Positions 7,275 through 15,448 of a stretch of DNA of 41,932 bases are shown here, piece by piece. Origin of the DNA: Porphyrobacter sp. TH134 (GTDB lineage Bacteria; Pseudomonadota; Alphaproteobacteria; Sphingomonadales; Sphingomonadaceae); contig NZ_PKRO01000027.1 of the NCBI RefSeq assembly GCF_002855495.1, forward strand, positions 1-41,932, in the 5' to 3' direction. The number at the start of each line of letters is the position of its first letter. Position 1 is the first letter of the stretch. The notes beneath the pieces are model-generated. The model made no database searches, was not told the origin of the DNA, and saw only the letters and a list, made by a program, of their open reading frames with translations. A program made the translations under genes and the position numbers.

Positions 7275-8228
7275 TCATCGATTACAATGTCGCAGTTGGT
7301 CGATCAGTTCCGCCATGTCGGGCGGAAGATTGCTGCCAAAGCGGATGGATTCGCCCGTGATCGGGTGGACGAAACCCAATTCCGCCGCGTGCAGCGCCTG
7401 CCGGGCAAAACCGAGCTGTTCGAGCACGGGGCGCAAGGATTTGGGGGTGCGGCCATAAGCAGGGTCTCCCAATAGCGGATGACCGATTGACGCGCAGTGA
7501 ACGCGAACCTGGTGGGTTCGCCCGGTTTCCAGCCGGCATTCGATCACGGCGGCGTCGTCCAGCCGTTCCTGCACCGTATAATGGGTGACCGCGGTTTTGC
7601 CGCGTGAGGAATTGTTGGGCAGCACGGTCATTTTCTTTCGGTCACCGTCCGACCGGCCCACCCGCGCATTGATCGTGCCTTCGCCCGGGCTGGGGTGTCC
7701 GGCACATACCGCGATATAGCGGCGGTGAACGGTGTGCGCGGCGAACTGCACGGCCAGCCCTTCGTGCGCGGCGTCGCTTTTGGCGATCACCAGCAGGCCC
7801 GATGTGTCCTTGTCGATCCGGTGGACGATGCCTGGGCGCGCGACGCCGTTGATGCCCGACAGATTGCCCCGGCAATGGTGCAGCACGGCATTGACCAGCG
7901 TGCCGGTGATATTGCCCACCGCCGGATGCACGACCATGCCCGCGGGCTTGTCGACCACGATCAGATGCGCGTCTTCATAGGCGATGGTGAGCGGGATGTT
8001 CTCGGGCAGAGCCTCGGCAGGCATGGCGGCGGCGATGATGATTCGGAACGGCGCGCCTTCGGCAACCTTCATCGAGGCCGACGCGGCGGTCTTGCCCGCA
8101 ACATCGACCCGGCCTTCATCAATCAACCCCTGCACCCGCGCCCGGCTGAGGCCCGTCGCCTCGGCCAGCGCCTTGTCGAGACGGGCGTGGCTGGCAATGG
8201 TGCCGGTGATGATTTCGGGCTGTGACAT
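7275..8228 (-). CDS. rluD: RluD-type 23S rRNA pseudouridine synthase
   Basis: A 317-aa enzyme that isomerises uridines in 23S rRNA; RluD modifies helix 69. An N-terminal S4-like RNA-binding domain covers about residues 15-60 (RLDKALAEATGLSRARVQGLI). The catalytic domain contains VVDKPAGMVVHP and the active-site motif HRIDKDTSGLLV, whose aspartate is the catalytic residue, then LETGRTHQVRVH and GDPAYG. Length and order match RluD rather than the longer RluC-like protein encoded at 33172-34461. ATG 8228 has AGAGG upstream. Just beyond that Shine-Dalgarno sequence lies the left arm of a palindromic element (8243-8268), so the element probably forms part of the rluD leader. Confidence 0.93.
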   Translation of the reverse strand: MSQPEIITGTIASHARLDKALAEATGLSRARVQGLIDEGRVDVAGKTAASASMKVAEGAPFRIIIAAAMPAEALPENIPLTIAYEDAHLIVVDKPAGMVVHPAVGNITGTLVNAVLHHCRGNLSGINGVARPGIVHRIDKDTSGLLVIAKSDAAHEGLAVQFAAHTVHRRYIAVCAGHPSPGEGTINARVGRSDGDRKKMTVLPNNSSRGKTAVTHYTVQERLDDAAVIECRLETGRTHQVRVHCASIGHPLLGDPAYGRTPKSLRPVLEQLGFARQALHAAELGFVHPITGESIRFGSNLPPDMAELIDQLRHCNR

Positions 8229-8242
8229 GGCACGCCTCTAAC

Positions 8243-8268
8243 CGTTCGCCCTGAGCTTGTCGAAGGGC
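8243..8268 (+). repeat. palindromic arm A (left arm flanking the GIY-YIG gene)
   Basis: Core CGTTCGCCCTGAGC...GAAGGGC, able to fold as a 5-bp hairpin (GCCCT with AGGGC) around an 11-nt loop. Similarity to the other copies continues to about 8282 (CGTCTTTCACTT, where other copies read TGTCTTTCTTTT). It is inverted relative to arm B at 8572-8597, with 25 of 26 core bases identical. Confidence 0.9.
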
Positions 8269-8291
8269 CGTCTTTCACTTAGCTGTCTGGC

Positions 8292-8990
8292 ATGTCGTTC
8301 TGGGCCTACATGCTGCATTGCCGCGGCGGCAAGTTCTACACGGGTCACACCGATGATCTGGAGCGGCGGATTGGTGAACATCAGTCGGGCTTGGTCAAAG
8401 GCTTCACGAGTAACAAGCTGCCAGTTGAACTGGTGTGGTCACAGGATTTTCCCAGCCGGCACGAGGCGCTCTCGGCGGAGAGGCAGATCAAGGGCTGGTC
8501 GCGGGCAAAAAAGCTCGCTCTGATCCGCGGCGATTGGGATGCGATTTCGCGTCACGCCAAAAGGAAGAACGACCCTTCGACAAGCTCAGGGCGAACGGGT
8601 TTGGAGGTTTCCGCTCATGCCATCGCCGCCATGCGCGCGGCGGCCCGTGCCGCGTATCCGCGTGAGGCGTGCGGGCTGTTGCTGGGCGCGGGCGGACGCA
8701 TCACCGACGCGCAGCCGACCGCGAACCTCCATCCCTCTCCCGAAACCCATTTCGAGATCGACCCGCAGGCCCTGATCGGCGCGCACCGCGCCGCGCGGGC
8801 GGGCGGGCCTGAGCTGATCGGCTATTTTCATTCCCACCCGCACGGCCCGCCCGCACCATCGGCCACCGACCGTGCCTGCGCCGCGCGCGATGGCAAGGTG
8901 TGGGCCATCATCGCCGGAGACGATGTCCGGTTCTGGATCGACGGGGAACAGGGCTTTGCCGCACTTCCCTTATGCCTGATCGATGGCTAG
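8292..8990 (+). CDS. GIY-YIG nuclease fused to a JAMM/M67 metallopeptidase
   Basis: A single 232-aa frame with two unrelated domains. Residues 1-90 are a stand-alone GIY-YIG nuclease: AYM...YTG core, arginines in DDLERRIGEH, glutamate in SAERQIKGWSRAKK. Residues 94-103 (NDPSTSSGRTG) are the translation of palindromic arm B. Residues 105-232 are a JAMM domain: Glu125 in PREACGLLLG, then H180-x-H182-x7-S190-x2-D193, a perfect zinc motif of M67/Mov34-type isopeptidases. Usually these are separate proteins. The fusion seems to have arisen because the arm replaced the nuclease stop codon. The peptidase might still be made separately from TTG 8601 or ATG 8631, though neither has a well-placed ribosome binding site. 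chpT follows nine bases downstream. Confidence 0.85.
   Translation: MSFWAYMLHCRGGKFYTGHTDDLERRIGEHQSGLVKGFTSNKLPVELVWSQDFPSRHEALSAERQIKGWSRAKKLALIRGDWDAISRHAKRKNDPSTSSGRTGLEVSAHAIAAMRAAARAAYPREACGLLLGAGGRITDAQPTANLHPSPETHFEIDPQALIGAHRAARAGGPELIGYFHSHPHGPPAPSATDRACAARDGKVWAIIAGDDVRFWIDGEQGFAALPLCLIDG
8572..8597 (-). repeat. palindromic arm B (right arm, translated within the fusion)
   Basis: Inverted copy of arm A, one core difference (T for C on the minus strand, keeping a G-T pair in the hairpin). Similarity extends leftward to about 8555. It lies in frame between the nuclease and peptidase domains and encodes PSTSSGRT. Confidence 0.9.
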
Positions 8991-8999
8991 GACAGCGCG

Positions 9000-9653
9000 A
9001 TGATTTCCCAGACCGATCTTGCCGCGATGCTCTGTTCGCGCCTGTGCCATGACATGCTGTCCCCCGTCGGCGCGCTCGCCAATGGGTTGGAGCTGCTCGC
9101 CGACGAGACCGACCCGCAGATGCGGACCAAGGTTGTCGAGCTGCTCGAACAATCGGCCAAAATCAGCACGGACAAGCTGAAGTTCTTCCGCCTCGCCTTT
9201 GGTGCGGCGGGCGGCTTTGGCGAAGCGATCCCTGTGGACGAGGCCAAAGCGGTCATCAATGCGCTGGCTTCCGATGCCAAGCGGGTTGAGGTGCAGTGGG
9301 CGATTGCCGATGCCAGCCTGCCCAAGCCGGCGGTCAAGGTGCTGCTCAATCTGGCGCAGATCGCGCTCGACGCGCTGGTGCGCGGCGGAACGCTCGATAT
9401 CGGCGCGGAACGGCGCGAAGGGGCGGTGGAGATCGTGGCCCGGGCGCGGGGTGACCGGATTGCCTTTGACGAAACCATCGGCCGGGCGCTGCAAGGCGAT
9501 CTGGACGAAAGCGAGATCACCAGCCGCACCGCCGCCGCATACATGATCGCGGTGCTGGCCGAGGAAATGGAGGGCGGGCTCCAGTACAAGCTGGGGGACG
9601 GCGCGCTGGTTTTGGGCGCGGTGCTGCCTGAACCTGAAGGCATGATCGGCTAG
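9000..9653 (+). CDS. chpT: histidine phosphotransferase ChpT
   Basis: A 217-aa protein matching ChpT, the phosphotransferase that passes phosphate from the CckA kinase to CtrA and CpdR and so controls the alphaproteobacterial cell cycle. The phospho-accepting histidine is in SRLCHDMLSPVGALANGLELL near residue 18. A degenerate HATPase-like domain follows (about 80-210) without ATP-binding G boxes, as known for ChpT. ATG 9000 has AGGA about 9 bases upstream and lies just after the JAMM stop. Close packing with the M67 gene suggests joint transcription. CtrA and CckA are not in this window. Confidence 0.92.
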   Translation: MISQTDLAAMLCSRLCHDMLSPVGALANGLELLADETDPQMRTKVVELLEQSAKISTDKLKFFRLAFGAAGGFGEAIPVDEAKAVINALASDAKRVEVQWAIADASLPKPAVKVLLNLAQIALDALVRGGTLDIGAERREGAVEIVARARGDRIAFDETIGRALQGDLDESEITSRTAAAYMIAVLAEEMEGGLQYKLGDGALVLGAVLPEPEGMIG

Positions 9654-9663
9654 GGCCGCGTTG

Positions 9664-10392
9664 ATGTTGGGGGGCGACGACGCAGAATTGGTGCACCGCG
9701 AAGTTCCCTCGCCCAACCACGGCGAGCGCACGGCGCCTGTCAGCATGGTAGTGCTCCATTATACCGAGATGAAGCCGGTCGAGGCAGCGCTGGCCCGCAT
9801 GTGCGATCCGGCCGCCTCGGTCAGCGCGCATTATTGCATTACCGAGGAAGGCGAGGTAATCAGGCTGGTGCCGGAAGACCGGCGGGCCTGGCATGCGGGC
9901 GCGAGCTATTGGCGCGGCATTCCCGATGTCAATTCGGCGAGCATCGGGATCGAACTCGATCACCCGGGCCATGCACCTGAAAACGGAGGCTATCGCGGTT
10001 TTGCCGATAGCCAGATCGAAGCGCTGATCCCGCTGCTGGCGCGGATCGTGAAGCGTTACGACATCCCGCGCGCCAACGTGGTCGGCCATTCTTGCGTCGC
10101 GCCGATGCGGAAAGTTGATCCGGGCGAGCTGTTTCCGTGGGACCGGCTGGCGCAAGTCAACCTGTGCCTGCCCCGTCCGCCCTGCCTTGCGGCGGGCAAT
10201 CCGTTCCACAATGAAGGCGCGTTCTTCCTCGCGCTGGAACGGTTTGGCTATGATATCACCGATCAGGTCAAGGCGGTCGAAGCGTTTGAGCGGCGCTGGC
10301 GGCCTGAACATATCACCGGGGTGCCCGACGGCGAGATCGCGGCCATCCTGTGGCAATTGCTGCTCGACCGGGATCAGGGGCGCACCCGCTAG
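9664..10392 (+). CDS. AmpD-like N-acetylmuramoyl-L-alanine amidase
   Basis: A 242-aa amidase_2 (PGRP-type) zinc enzyme that cuts between N-acetylmuramic acid and L-alanine in cell-wall fragments. Zinc ligands expected from AmpD are present: His in VVLHYTE, His in VVGHSC, Asp in RKVDPGELFPW; the catalytic glutamate is in IGIELDHPG. The usual GHSDIAP loop reads GHSCVAP here, a small departure that leaves the ligands intact. The C-terminal 80 residues contain a predicted peptidoglycan-binding-like helical segment. No signal peptide is visible, so it is probably cytoplasmic and acts in recycling. The start could also be the TTG three bases upstream. It follows chpT by ten bases and may share its transcript. 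Confidence 0.88.
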   Translation: MLGGDDAELVHREVPSPNHGERTAPVSMVVLHYTEMKPVEAALARMCDPAASVSAHYCITEEGEVIRLVPEDRRAWHAGASYWRGIPDVNSASIGIELDHPGHAPENGGYRGFADSQIEALIPLLARIVKRYDIPRANVVGHSCVAPMRKVDPGELFPWDRLAQVNLCLPRPPCLAAGNPFHNEGAFFLALERFGYDITDQVKAVEAFERRWRPEHITGVPDGEIAAILWQLLLDRDQGRTR

Positions 10393-10426
10393 CTATTGTC
10401 GCAGTGCAAGCCTATAGGCGCTTCCG

Positions 10427-10854
<428 letters not shown>

Positions 10855-10907
10855 TATGATTCTGGCGGTGGGCATCCCCCGCCGCCTTAGAGAAAGAACC
10901 AAGCCTC

Positions 10908-11738
10908 ATGCAGGTCATCGGATCGACGATCACGCCGCGCCCCTCTGCCGTCCGTCCGCTTGGTCAGCGCCTCGCCATTCTTCTGGCGGTGGTGATGCAG
11001 ATCGGCGCGGGCTTTTTGCCAAGGCTGGGGATCGGCGAGTTTATCGGCGACCGGTCCGATGCGGTTCGCACGCTGATTACGCCGGCGGGCTGGGCATTTG
11101 CGATCTGGGGGCCCTTGTTCGGCCTGTCGGTGGCCTTTGCGGTGTGGCAGGCGCTGCCGGCCCAGCGCAACAATGCCCTGCTCGCCCGGATCGGCTGGCC
11201 GGCAGCCATTGCCTTGGCCGCGCAGGGCGTATGGTCGGCCTACACCCAGGTGGCGAACCTCACGGCCATTTCGGTGATGATCATCCTCGTCTCGCTGGCG
11301 GGCCTGCTGATCGTGCTGCGCGCGCTGGTGGCTGCCCCCGCCTTGTCGCGGGCGGAGCGGGTCTTCGCAGCCCCGGCCTTCAGCGCGCTGGCCGCGTGGC
11401 TGACCGCTGCGAGCATCGTCAACATTGCGGCCAGCCTGCGATATTACGGGATCGGCGGCGGAGAGCCCGCGCCGGTGGTGGCCACAATGATGATCGTGAT
11501 CGGCACCGCTATCGCGGCCATCGCAGCCGTCCGGTCACGCGGCGCACCGCTTTACGGGTTGGTATTCGCCTGGGCGCTGATCGCGATCTATGCGGCAGGC
11601 GGGCAGCAATCGTCGTTGCTCGGCTGGACCGCGCTGGGATGCATCGCGCTGGTGCTGGCGGTGACGGTGTGGCAGCTGTCGGACAGGCCCAACCGCCGCC
11701 ACTGGTTCGGCGGTCAGGCGCGGCCGACGCTCACATAG
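10908..11738 (+). CDS. TspO/MBR-like multi-pass membrane protein
   Basis: A 276-aa integral membrane protein with about seven or eight hydrophobic segments. The tryptophan-containing block PAGWAFAIWGPLF near residue 60 and WSAYTQVANL near 105 resemble tryptophan-rich sensory proteins of the TspO/MBR superfamily. Canonical TspO has five helices and about 160 residues, so this is at best a long relative; the ligand is unknown. ATG 10908 follows AGAGAAAGAA, a weak ribosome binding site. The 3' end overlaps the 3' end of convergent ugd by 25 bp, so both frames are read through the same bases. Confidence 0.6.
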   Translation: MQVIGSTITPRPSAVRPLGQRLAILLAVVMQIGAGFLPRLGIGEFIGDRSDAVRTLITPAGWAFAIWGPLFGLSVAFAVWQALPAQRNNALLARIGWPAAIALAAQGVWSAYTQVANLTAISVMIILVSLAGLLIVLRALVAAPALSRAERVFAAPAFSALAAWLTAASIVNIAASLRYYGIGGGEPAPVVATMMIVIGTAIAAIAAVRSRGAPLYGLVFAWALIAIYAAGGQQSSLLGWTALGCIALVLAVTVWQLSDRPNRRHWFGGQARPTLT

Positions 11739-13024
11739 GTGAACCCGGCGGCGCGCATGTCCTCGGGCTTGTAGATATTGCGCAGGTCAACCAGCACGGG
11801 CGCATTGGCCAGTTCCTTCACGCGGCCGAAATCGAGCGCGCGAAAAGCGTCCCATTCGGTTACGATCACCACCACATCCGCGCCTTCAATAGCGGCGTAG
11901 GGATTGGCGCTCATGGTGACGCCGGGCAGCAGCGGGCGGGCCTGTTCCATGCCCTCGGGGTCATAGGCGGCCACGTCAACGCCCGCGTCCATCAGCGTCT
12001 GGGCGACCGCAATCGCGGGGCTGTCGCGCATATCATCGGTGTTGGGCTTGAACGTCAGGCCGAGCAGCGCTGCCTTCTTGCCGCGCGCTTCCTCGAACCC
12101 GCCCAGCGCGTCGACGACCTTGCGGCCCATCGCGCGCTTGCGGCTGTCGTTGACCTTGACCACGGCTTCCACGATCCGGGTCGGGCTGTCGTAATCCTCG
12201 GCGGTCTTGAGCAGGGCGAGCGTGTCCTTGGGGAAGCAGCTGCCGCCATAGCCGGGGCCGGCGTGCAGGAACTTGGCACCGATGCGGTTGTCCATGCCGA
12301 TCCCGCGGGAGACGTCCTGCACATTCGCGCCGACCTTTTCGCACAGGTCCGCCATCTCGTTGATGAAGGTGATCTTGGTCGCAAGGAAGGCGTTGGCGGC
12401 GTATTTGATCAGCTCGCTGGTGCGGCGGCTGGTGAACAGGATCGGCGATTCGTTGAGGAACAGCGGGCGATAGACCTCGCGCATCACCTCGCGGCCGAAG
12501 TCGTCCTCGGCGCCGATCACGATGCGGTCGGGGCGCTTGAAATCGCCGATCGCCGCGCCTTCGCGCAGAAATTCGGGGTTGGAGACGACCGCAAATTTGT
12601 GCGCTGCGCCGGTTTCGCCGATGATCCGTTCCACCTCGTCGCCGGTGCCGACCGGAACGGTCGATTTGGTGACGATGACCGCAGGGCCGCTCAGCTTTTC
12701 GCCGACTTCGCGGGCGACTTCGTAAACGAAGGTGAGATCGGCGTGGCCATCACCCCGGCGGCTCGGGGTGCCAACCGCGATGAAGATCGCCGCCGCACCG
12801 GCGATCCCTTCGCCCAGGTCGGTGGTGAAACTGAGCCGTCCGGCCTTCACATTGCTGTCCACCAGCGCATCAAGGCCGGGCTCGTAGATCGGCATGACGC
12901 CGGCGTGCAGCCGGTCGATCTTGTCCTGATCCTTGTCGATGCAGACCACATCATGCCCGAAATCGGCAAAACACGCCCCCGATACGAGCCCGACATAGCC
13001 CGAACCCACCATCGCAATCTTCAT
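11714..13024 (-). CDS. ugd: UDP-glucose 6-dehydrogenase
   Basis: A 436-aa NAD-dependent enzyme that oxidises UDP-glucose twice to UDP-glucuronate, a precursor of surface polysaccharides. The N-terminal Rossmann motif is GSGYVGLVSGACFAD (residues 7-21). The catalytic cysteine is in GGSCFPKDT near residue 262, and the central dimer helix follows. The C-terminal UDP-binding domain has LGLTFKPNTDDMRDSP. Full length for the family. No sugar-transferase cluster adjoins it; the nearest glycan gene is the NfrB-like glycosyltransferase about 2.4 kb away on the other strand, so no operon link can be claimed. Confidence 0.96.
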   Translation of the reverse strand: MKIAMVGSGYVGLVSGACFADFGHDVVCIDKDQDKIDRLHAGVMPIYEPGLDALVDSNVKAGRLSFTTDLGEGIAGAAAIFIAVGTPSRRGDGHADLTFVYEVAREVGEKLSGPAVIVTKSTVPVGTGDEVERIIGETGAAHKFAVVSNPEFLREGAAIGDFKRPDRIVIGAEDDFGREVMREVYRPLFLNESPILFTSRRTSELIKYAANAFLATKITFINEMADLCEKVGANVQDVSRGIGMDNRIGAKFLHAGPGYGGSCFPKDTLALLKTAEDYDSPTRIVEAVVKVNDSRKRAMGRKVVDALGGFEEARGKKAALLGLTFKPNTDDMRDSPAIAVAQTLMDAGVDVAAYDPEGMEQARPLLPGVTMSANPYAAIEGADVVVIVTEWDAFRALDFGRVKELANAPVLVDLRNIYKPEDMRAAGFTYVSVGRA

Positions 13025-13079
13025 AAGCTGCTGCCCTCACGAGAAATCCGGCGCCCGCCGGTGCTGCCAGGCGCGTCGC

Positions 13080-13886
13080 TTATTGCGGCCGGTCGCCGTG
13101 GAATACCTCCACCACGCCCCTGTCGCCTGCCCTGGCCTGCAAGATGCGCCGCTGGTCGCCCTCCAGCACGAGCGCGGTAAGCACACCCGAACGGAAAGCG
13201 CCAGTGTCAATTCCGATCCGGTTGCCGCAATCCATCACCTGATTGAAGATCGTATGACCGTGCACCACGACCTTTTCGAGCGGACCTTCATGGTTCAGAA
13301 ACCGCTCACGGATCCACAGCAGATCGCTGCGCTTCTGGTCATCGAGCGAGCGGGCCGGATCGATCCCCGCATGGACAAACACATAATCGCCCGCGCGGAT
13401 CATGGTTTCAAACCCGGCGATGTAATCGCGGGTGGCTTGCGAGACCAGATGCGGCAGGCGGGCAAAAATGTCTTCGAGGCTGAGCGTGGACAGCTGCCGG
13501 GTCGACAGACCGTAGCTGAGCATCGTTTCGCGCCCGCCATGCTTGAGGAAATGCCGCAAGGCTTCGGGCTTTTCGAAGGCTTGCAGAAACATGTCCTCGT
13601 GATTGCCTGCCAGGATCCGGACATCGCGGGACTGTTGCCAGGTGCGGGCGCGTTCGACCACGCCGGCGCTGTCGGCGCCGCGGTCAACCAGATCGCCCAG
13701 CAGGATGATGCGATGCTCGATCCCCGCAGCGCCCGCAATTTCCGCCTCGATCGCGGTAATCATCGCGTCAAACAGATCCAGCCGCCCATGGATATCGCCG
13801 ATCGCATAATACCGGGTGCCGTCGGGCACGGCCGGTAGCTTGGGCGGCGGCGGGGGCCTGAAAAAGTCGCGCAATTTCTGAAGCAT
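13080..13886 (-). CDS. metallophosphatase, serine/threonine phosphatase-like
   Basis: A 268-aa calcineurin-like phosphoesterase. All signature metal and catalytic motifs are in order: GDIHGRLDLFD near residue 30, GDLVDRGADS near 63, GNHEDMFLQ near 94, VFVHAGIDP near 170 and VVHGHT near 208. This set matches bacterial PrpA-type serine/threonine or Ap4A-type phosphatases; the substrate is not determined. N-terminal residues 10-16 are proline-rich (RPPPPPK). The start is taken as ATG 13886 because the family begins shortly before GDIHG; an in-frame ATG 45 codons upstream adds unconserved sequence. It is 56 bp upstream of ugd and 175 bp downstream of the SIMPL gene, all on the minus strand. Confidence 0.88.
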   Translation of the reverse strand: MLQKLRDFFRPPPPPKLPAVPDGTRYYAIGDIHGRLDLFDAMITAIEAEIAGAAGIEHRIILLGDLVDRGADSAGVVERARTWQQSRDVRILAGNHEDMFLQAFEKPEALRHFLKHGGRETMLSYGLSTRQLSTLSLEDIFARLPHLVSQATRDYIAGFETMIRAGDYVFVHAGIDPARSLDDQKRSDLLWIRERFLNHEGPLEKVVVHGHTIFNQVMDCGNRIGIDTGAFRSGVLTALVLEGDQRRILQARAGDRGVVEVFHGDRPQ

Positions 13887-14060
13887 GACCAGTTCGTTTT
13901 TCCGGATAATTGGCCCAGACAGGGGCGGCAAGGGGGCAGGCACTTCCGCTCTCCCCTGCGGACCCGCGCGCATACCCACCAACACGCACGGGTGCAACTC
14001 GCCCTCCGATATGCGCGACAAGTGGTGCGATTTTGTCGTTCAGTGGCTAAAGGTCCCGTC

Positions 14061-14813
14061 TTAATCGAGCGTGAAACTGACGGTCGTGACCACGCGGACC
14101 TTCTTGTAGGGGCTATCGGCAGAACCCCAGCCACCCGCCTCGCCGTCACGCGCTTCGATCTCGAAATACCCTTGCGTCGCGTCCTTGATCTTGCCGACGC
14201 CGGAGTTGGAATCCTGCGCAAATTGCTGGGCCGACGCGCGGGCATCCTTGGTGGCTTCGGCGACCATTTCGGGCTTGATGTCGTTGAGCTTGGTGAAGGT
14301 GTAGGCCATGCCGGATCCTTCTTCGAGAAACACCCCGCGCCCGACCAGATCGAACTGGCGCGCGACTGCCTTTTGCGCGCGGGCAATATCGGTGGTGCGC
14401 AAGGCCAGGCGCTGGCGCACGGTGTAGGTGGTGATGCCTTCATTGGTGAAACTGGTCACGTTCGCTCCGGTCGGCTGGAGCGCATCGGCGGGAAAGCCCA
14501 AGTCCTTGAAGAAGGCCTCGATGCTGGCCGTATCGCCGCGCACTTTCGCTTGCGCTTCGGCAAGGCTGGTGGAGGCGGCGGAGTATGAGATTGTCCAGGT
14601 GGCAAGGTCAGCGGTGACATTGCGTTCAGCCAGCCCGCGCACGGTAACAGCGCGCTCGGCATCCTTGGCGCGCAGCAGGCCGTTGCCCAGCAGATATCCG
14701 CCCGCAATCATGCCGACCGCCAGAATTGCTGCCGTGCCAAACCAGCGCAGGCTTGCAGGCTCGCGCAGCGCGCCATTCGTCGCAGTCACCGGTTGCACAT
14801 CATCGCTGCTCAT
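14061..14813 (-). CDS. SIMPL (DUF541) domain protein
   Basis: A 250-aa envelope protein with one N-terminal transmembrane anchor (about residues 25-45, FGTAAILAVGMIAGGYLLG). A SIMPL domain of about 200 residues begins at AVTVRGLAERNVTADLATW and ends in VRVVTTVSFTLD. The family is widespread in periplasmic or membrane-anchored proteins; its biochemical role is poorly defined. ATG 14813 was preferred because AGGGGG lies about nine bases upstream; an ATG 15 codons earlier has none. It is divergent from the glyoxalase gene with a 77-bp gap. Confidence 0.85.
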   Translation of the reverse strand: MSSDDVQPVTATNGALREPASLRWFGTAAILAVGMIAGGYLLGNGLLRAKDAERAVTVRGLAERNVTADLATWTISYSAASTSLAEAQAKVRGDTASIEAFFKDLGFPADALQPTGANVTSFTNEGITTYTVRQRLALRTTDIARAQKAVARQFDLVGRGVFLEEGSGMAYTFTKLNDIKPEMVAEATKDARASAQQFAQDSNSGVGKIKDATQGYFEIEARDGEAGGWGSADSPYKKVRVVTTVSFTLD

Positions 14814-14890
14814 CCCATGTTCCCCCTGAAGGCGTTGGCGCGACGAGTTGTGCATCAACGTCGATGAACCGTTTTTGAATGGAAGTTCGC

Positions 14891-15328
14891 ATGGTCAAAT
14901 ATCTCCACAGCATGATCCGGGTCACCGATCCGGACGCCACGGTCGCGTTTTTCAAGCTAATCGGGCTGGAAGAAGTCCGGCGGTTCGATGTCGAGGCGGG
15001 TCGGTTCACGCTGATCTTCCTGGCAGCACCGGGACAGGCGGGCGTGGCTGAGGTGGAGCTTACCTACAACTGGCCGCCCGAAGACGGCAGTCCGGCGCCG
15101 GCCTATGACGGCGGGCGCAATTTCGGGCACCTCGCTTACCGGGTCGAGAATATCTACGAGACCTGCGCCGCGCTGGCCGCCGCCGGCCACATCATCCATC
15201 GCCCCCCGCGCGACGGGCATATGGCGTTCGTCAAATCGCCGGACGGGATTTCGGTCGAATTGTTGCAGGACGGCCATCTCGAACCGGCAGAACCGTGGGT
15301 CAGCATGCCCAATATCGGCAGCTGGTGA
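14891..15328 (+). CDS. glyoxalase I / lactoylglutathione lyase family protein
   Basis: A 145-aa vicinal oxygen chelate protein. The two repeats supply the metal ligands expected of glyoxalase I: His in YLHSMIRVTDPD, Glu in EVELTYNW, His in FGHLAYRV and Glu in SVELLQ. GloA converts the hemithioacetal of methylglyoxal and glutathione to lactoylglutathione. Spacing matches GloA more than ring-cleaving dioxygenases. ATG 14891 was chosen over ATG 14879 because the bases between form its ribosome binding site (GGAAG, six bases away). It appears monocistronic; an AT-rich gap separates it from the next gene. Confidence 0.85.
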   Translation: MVKYLHSMIRVTDPDATVAFFKLIGLEEVRRFDVEAGRFTLIFLAAPGQAGVAEVELTYNWPPEDGSPAPAYDGGRNFGHLAYRVENIYETCAALAAAGHIIHRPPRDGHMAFVKSPDGISVELLQDGHLEPAEPWVSMPNIGSW

Positions 15329-15448
15329 ACTGGCTGATTAACCCAGGGTTTGAAATTAAAGCGATTTAAACCAACAAAATATTGAGTGCTGTTGCATGGC
15401 GGCCCCGGTCAAGGTAACTTGTTGCCTTACTTGGGGAAGGGGGTCGCC
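15329..15448 (+). promoter_or_regulatory. AT-rich intergenic region, likely promoter of the NfrB-like gene
   Basis: The stretch 15337-15383 is the most AT-rich outside the left edge and contains the near-palindrome AACCCAGGGTTT and a TTAA-N6-TTAA pair. It must hold the promoter for the glycosyltransferase pair, but no confident -35/-10 boxes can be assigned. Confidence 0.35.

Noticed and set aside
15356..15369. TTAA-N6-TTAA as a CtrA binding site
   Set aside because: CtrA boxes need seven bases between the half-sites; this has six. The presence of chpT in the window is not evidence for this site.
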